From: Methylopila henanensis | GTDB taxonomy: Bacteria > Pseudomonadota > Alphaproteobacteria > Rhizobiales > Methylopilaceae | DNA length: 64,000 nt | Direction of reading: 5' to 3' | NCBI RefSeq assembly: GCF_042681025.1 | Contig: NZ_JBHUER010000001.1 | Span: 1-64,000, forward strand | Shown: piece by piece, positions 62,253-64,000 of the stretch | Numbering within the stretch: the first letter of the stretch is position 1 | Layout of the letters: every line of letters starts with the position of its first letter | Made by a program: the position numbers and the translations under genes | The notes under the pieces: generated by a model | Seen by the model: the letters and a program-made list of their open reading frames with translations, nothing else | The model's database searches: none | What the model was told of the DNA's origin: nothing

Positions 62253-62577
62253 GCGGCGTCCCCGGAACGAAGGCGGGCGGCGAGGGGCATCGGGGTCTCC
62301 CGGACGGCGGTTCGCTCCGCCGCTTCCTTTAGTTGGCGCGCCGTCGCCGTTTTGGCGATAGCGGCGTTTCCACCGACGTGGTATCGCGGTTCGGGAACAA
62401 TTCCACCCCTCCGATGGCATCATTGCAATATATAAGAACATAATAAGTTCTGACGATTGCTTGAAGCGGAGGGCGCGCGAGCGCGTCGCGCAAGGATTTA
62501 GACGACGCAAACGCCGGTCGCACGGGCGGATATCGTTCCGTCCGTAGATGAATGCCGGCGATGCAGGGCAGGAAGAC
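62253..62577. promoter_or_regulatory. Divergent control region between the two ABC systems
   Basis: The 325 bp hold no credible gene. An AT-rich stretch at 62421-62460 contains an inverted repeat AGAAC-N7-GTTCT (62435-62451) and the words GCAATATA and ATAATAAGT shared with the xoxF upstream region. It lies about 180 bases before the minus-strand start and 130 before the plus-strand start, suiting a shared regulator. Confidence 0.65.
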
Positions 62578-63603
62578 ATGACGATGCCGGGAGACATCAT
62601 GCGCGACCGGGCCTGCGGGATCGAACGGCGAGGCTTTCTGGCGGGGGCGGCGGCGCTCGGCGCGGCGGCCGCGCTCGGCGCGACCCCGGCCCGGGCGTCG
62701 CGGGCGCTGAGCGTCACGACCCTGAAGTTCGGAACGGTCAACTGGCTGCTCGACACCGTCGAGGCCGAAGGCTTCGCGGCGCGCGAGGGCGTCGAGCTGC
62801 GGCGGCAGACGCTGGCGTCGCCGCAGGCGCTGACCGTCGCGCTCCAGGCCGGACAGGCCGATCTGATCGTCAGCGACTGGGCCTGGGCGATGCGTCGGCG
62901 CGTGGACGGCGAAGCGCTTCAGTTCGCGCCCTATTCGACCGCGCTCGGCGCGATCATGGTGGGCAAGGACAGCAAGATCGCCAGCCTGAAGGATCTCAGG
63001 GGCAAGAAGCTCGGCGTCGCGGGCGGGCCGATCGACAAGAGCTGGCTGCTGTTCCGGGCGCGGGCGCAGAGCGAGGTCGGCGGCGACATCGCCACCATGC
63101 TGGAGCCGGTGTTCGGCGCGCCGCCGCTTCTGTCGGAGCAGTTGCGGCTCGGGCGCGTCGACGCGGTGCTGACCTACTGGCACTTCGCCGCCCGGCTCGA
63201 CGCGGAAGGCTTCCGCAAGCTCGTCGACGTCTCCGACATCCTGCGCGATCTGGGCGTCTCTCCGCCGCCGCCGCTGGTCGGCTTCGTCTGGCGCGAGGCG
63301 CTGTCGCGCGAGGCGGGCGGGGAGCTCGCGGGCTTCTTCCGGGCGGTCGCGGCGGGGAACGAGACCCTGAAGACCTCGGACGCCGCCTGGGAGCGGCTGA
63401 GGCCCTCGATGCAGGTCAAGACCGACGCCGAGTTCACGCGGCTGCGCGACTATTTCCGCGCCGGCGTGCCCGGTCCCTGGAGCCAGGCGGACGTGGCAGC
63501 CTCCGAGAAACTGCACAAGCTGCTCGCGGATTTCGGGGGCGCCGACTTCGTGGGGCCCGATCCGCGCTTCGACCCCGCGCTGTTCTGGTCGCCGAAGGCC
63601 TGA
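62578..63603 (+). CDS. NMT1/TauA-type ABC substrate-binding protein
   Basis: The 341-residue protein begins at ATG 62578, with AGGA five bases upstream. An upstream ATG at 62548 is possible. A twin-arginine-like signal (IERRGFLAGAAALG...ARAS) is followed by a periplasmic-binding fold with LKFGTVNWLLDTVEAEGF, ALQAGQADLIVSDWAWAMRR and LKDLRGKKLGVAGG, as in sulfonate, nitrate or thiamine-precursor binding proteins. Substrate unknown. Its position next to the lut-like cluster suggests a link to methanol oxidation or metal/cofactor supply. Confidence 0.87.
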   Translation: MTMPGDIMRDRACGIERRGFLAGAAALGAAAALGATPARASRALSVTTLKFGTVNWLLDTVEAEGFAAREGVELRRQTLASPQALTVALQAGQADLIVSDWAWAMRRRVDGEALQFAPYSTALGAIMVGKDSKIASLKDLRGKKLGVAGGPIDKSWLLFRARAQSEVGGDIATMLEPVFGAPPLLSEQLRLGRVDAVLTYWHFAARLDAEGFRKLVDVSDILRDLGVSPPPPLVGFVWREALSREAGGELAGFFRAVAAGNETLKTSDAAWERLRPSMQVKTDAEFTRLRDYFRAGVPGPWSQADVAASEKLHKLLADFGGADFVGPDPRFDPALFWSPKA

Positions 63604-63606
63604 AGC

Positions 63607-64000
63607 GTGGCGACGCTCAATCGGCTCGGCTGGTCGGCCGTCTCGCTCGGCGCGTTCATAGCGGTATGGTGGCTTGCGGCCGCGCTGATCGACAGCGCGC
63701 TGCTGCCCGATCCGCCGAAGGTGCTGGAGGCGCTGTTCGCCGCCGCCCGATCCGGCGAGCTCGCGACGAACCTGCTCGCGACGCTCGCGCGCGTGCTCGC
63801 GAGCTTCACCATCGCCATGGTTCTGGGCTCCGCGCTCGGCATCCTGCTCGGCCTGTCGCCGGCGGCGGACCGGCTGCTCGGCCCCTGGGTCGTGCTGTTC
63901 CTCAACCTGCCGGCGCTGGTGATCATCATCCTGGCCTATGTCTGGTTCGGCCTGAACGAGTGGGCGGCGATCATCGCGGTCGCGATCAACAAGATCCCGA
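63607..64000 (+). CDS. ABC permease (SsuC/TauC type), truncated by the window end
   Basis: A GTG at 63607, three bases after the previous stop, opens a frame that continues past base 64000. The 131 visible residues start VATLNRLGWSAV and contain hydrophobic helices, PDPPKVLEALFAAARSGELA, and LARVLASFTIAMVLGSALGI, typical of binding-protein-dependent permeases of the nitrate/sulfonate group. The EAA loop lies beyond the window. It partners the binding protein upstream. Confidence 0.88.
   Translation, partial: MATLNRLGWSAVSLGAFIAVWWLAAALIDSALLPDPPKVLEALFAAARSGELATNLLATLARVLASFTIAMVLGSALGILLGLSPAADRLLGPWVVLFLNLPALVIIILAYVWFGLNEWAAIIAVAINKIP

Overview
The window is very GC-rich, densely coded chromosomal DNA with alphaproteobacterial gene order: SPOR-nagZ-scpAB-tatABC-serS-surE-pcm-LysM/M23, then yajC-secD-secF followed by homologues of mitochondrial complex I assembly factors. 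Together with a complete bacterial Fhc complex, mch, mtdB, methylofuran and methanopterin biosynthesis genes and a lanthanide-type methanol dehydrogenase (XoxF), this points to a methylotroph of the Hyphomicrobiales (Methylobacterium/Methylopila/Hansschlegelia-like). I cannot place it more precisely from sequence alone. No tRNA, rRNA, CRISPR array, IS element or prophage was seen.

Region 1 (1-22 kb) is housekeeping: cell-wall recycling and division, chromosome condensation (ScpAB), Tat and Sec export, seryl-tRNA synthetase (with an unusual internal insertion of about 50 residues), stationary-phase repair enzymes, two LysM proteins, an Atm1/HMT1-type ABC exporter, and the phosphatidylserine/phosphatidylethanolamine pair psd-pssA.

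Region 2 (22-31 kb) holds ureD-ureA-ureB, an AbrB/PIN toxin-antitoxin pair wedged between ureB and ureC, then ureC with no ureEFG after it. A MltB-type transglycosylase, a tripartite-tricarboxylate-type binding protein, cysE, a small DUF3126 protein and a gamma-carbonic anhydrase follow. Several intergenic gaps in the window carry related long inverted repeats.

Region 3 (31-51.5 kb) is a large tetrahydromethanopterin/methylofuran C1 block. It includes probable methylofuran genes (mfnD-, mfnF-, mfnB-, mfnE-like), pterin genes (folB, folK, a dihydropteroate-synthase-like gene, beta-RFAP synthase), C1 oxidation genes (mtdB, mch, fhcBADC) and several conserved genes of unknown role (two further ATP-grasp proteins, HisA-like, CitG-like, pterin-dehydratase-like, DUF447). 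Together these oxidise formaldehyde bound to H4MPT to formate and probably make the cofactors required. A divergent 153-bp region (40745-40897) probably drives the two main operons.

Region 4 (52-64 kb) is a PQQ/lanthanide block. It reads cytochrome c, zinc metallohydrolase, xoxF, xoxJ and a CXXXCW protein on the plus strand. Facing these on the minus strand is a PQQ-associated ABC transport system resembling the lanthanide uptake (lut) cluster of Methylorubrum: binding protein, beta-propeller, ATPase, permease and an exported protein. A second, divergent NMT1/TauA-type ABC system begins at 62578 and runs off the window end. XoxF carries the extra aspartate that distinguishes lanthanide enzymes. 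The usual xoxG between xoxF and xoxJ is missing.
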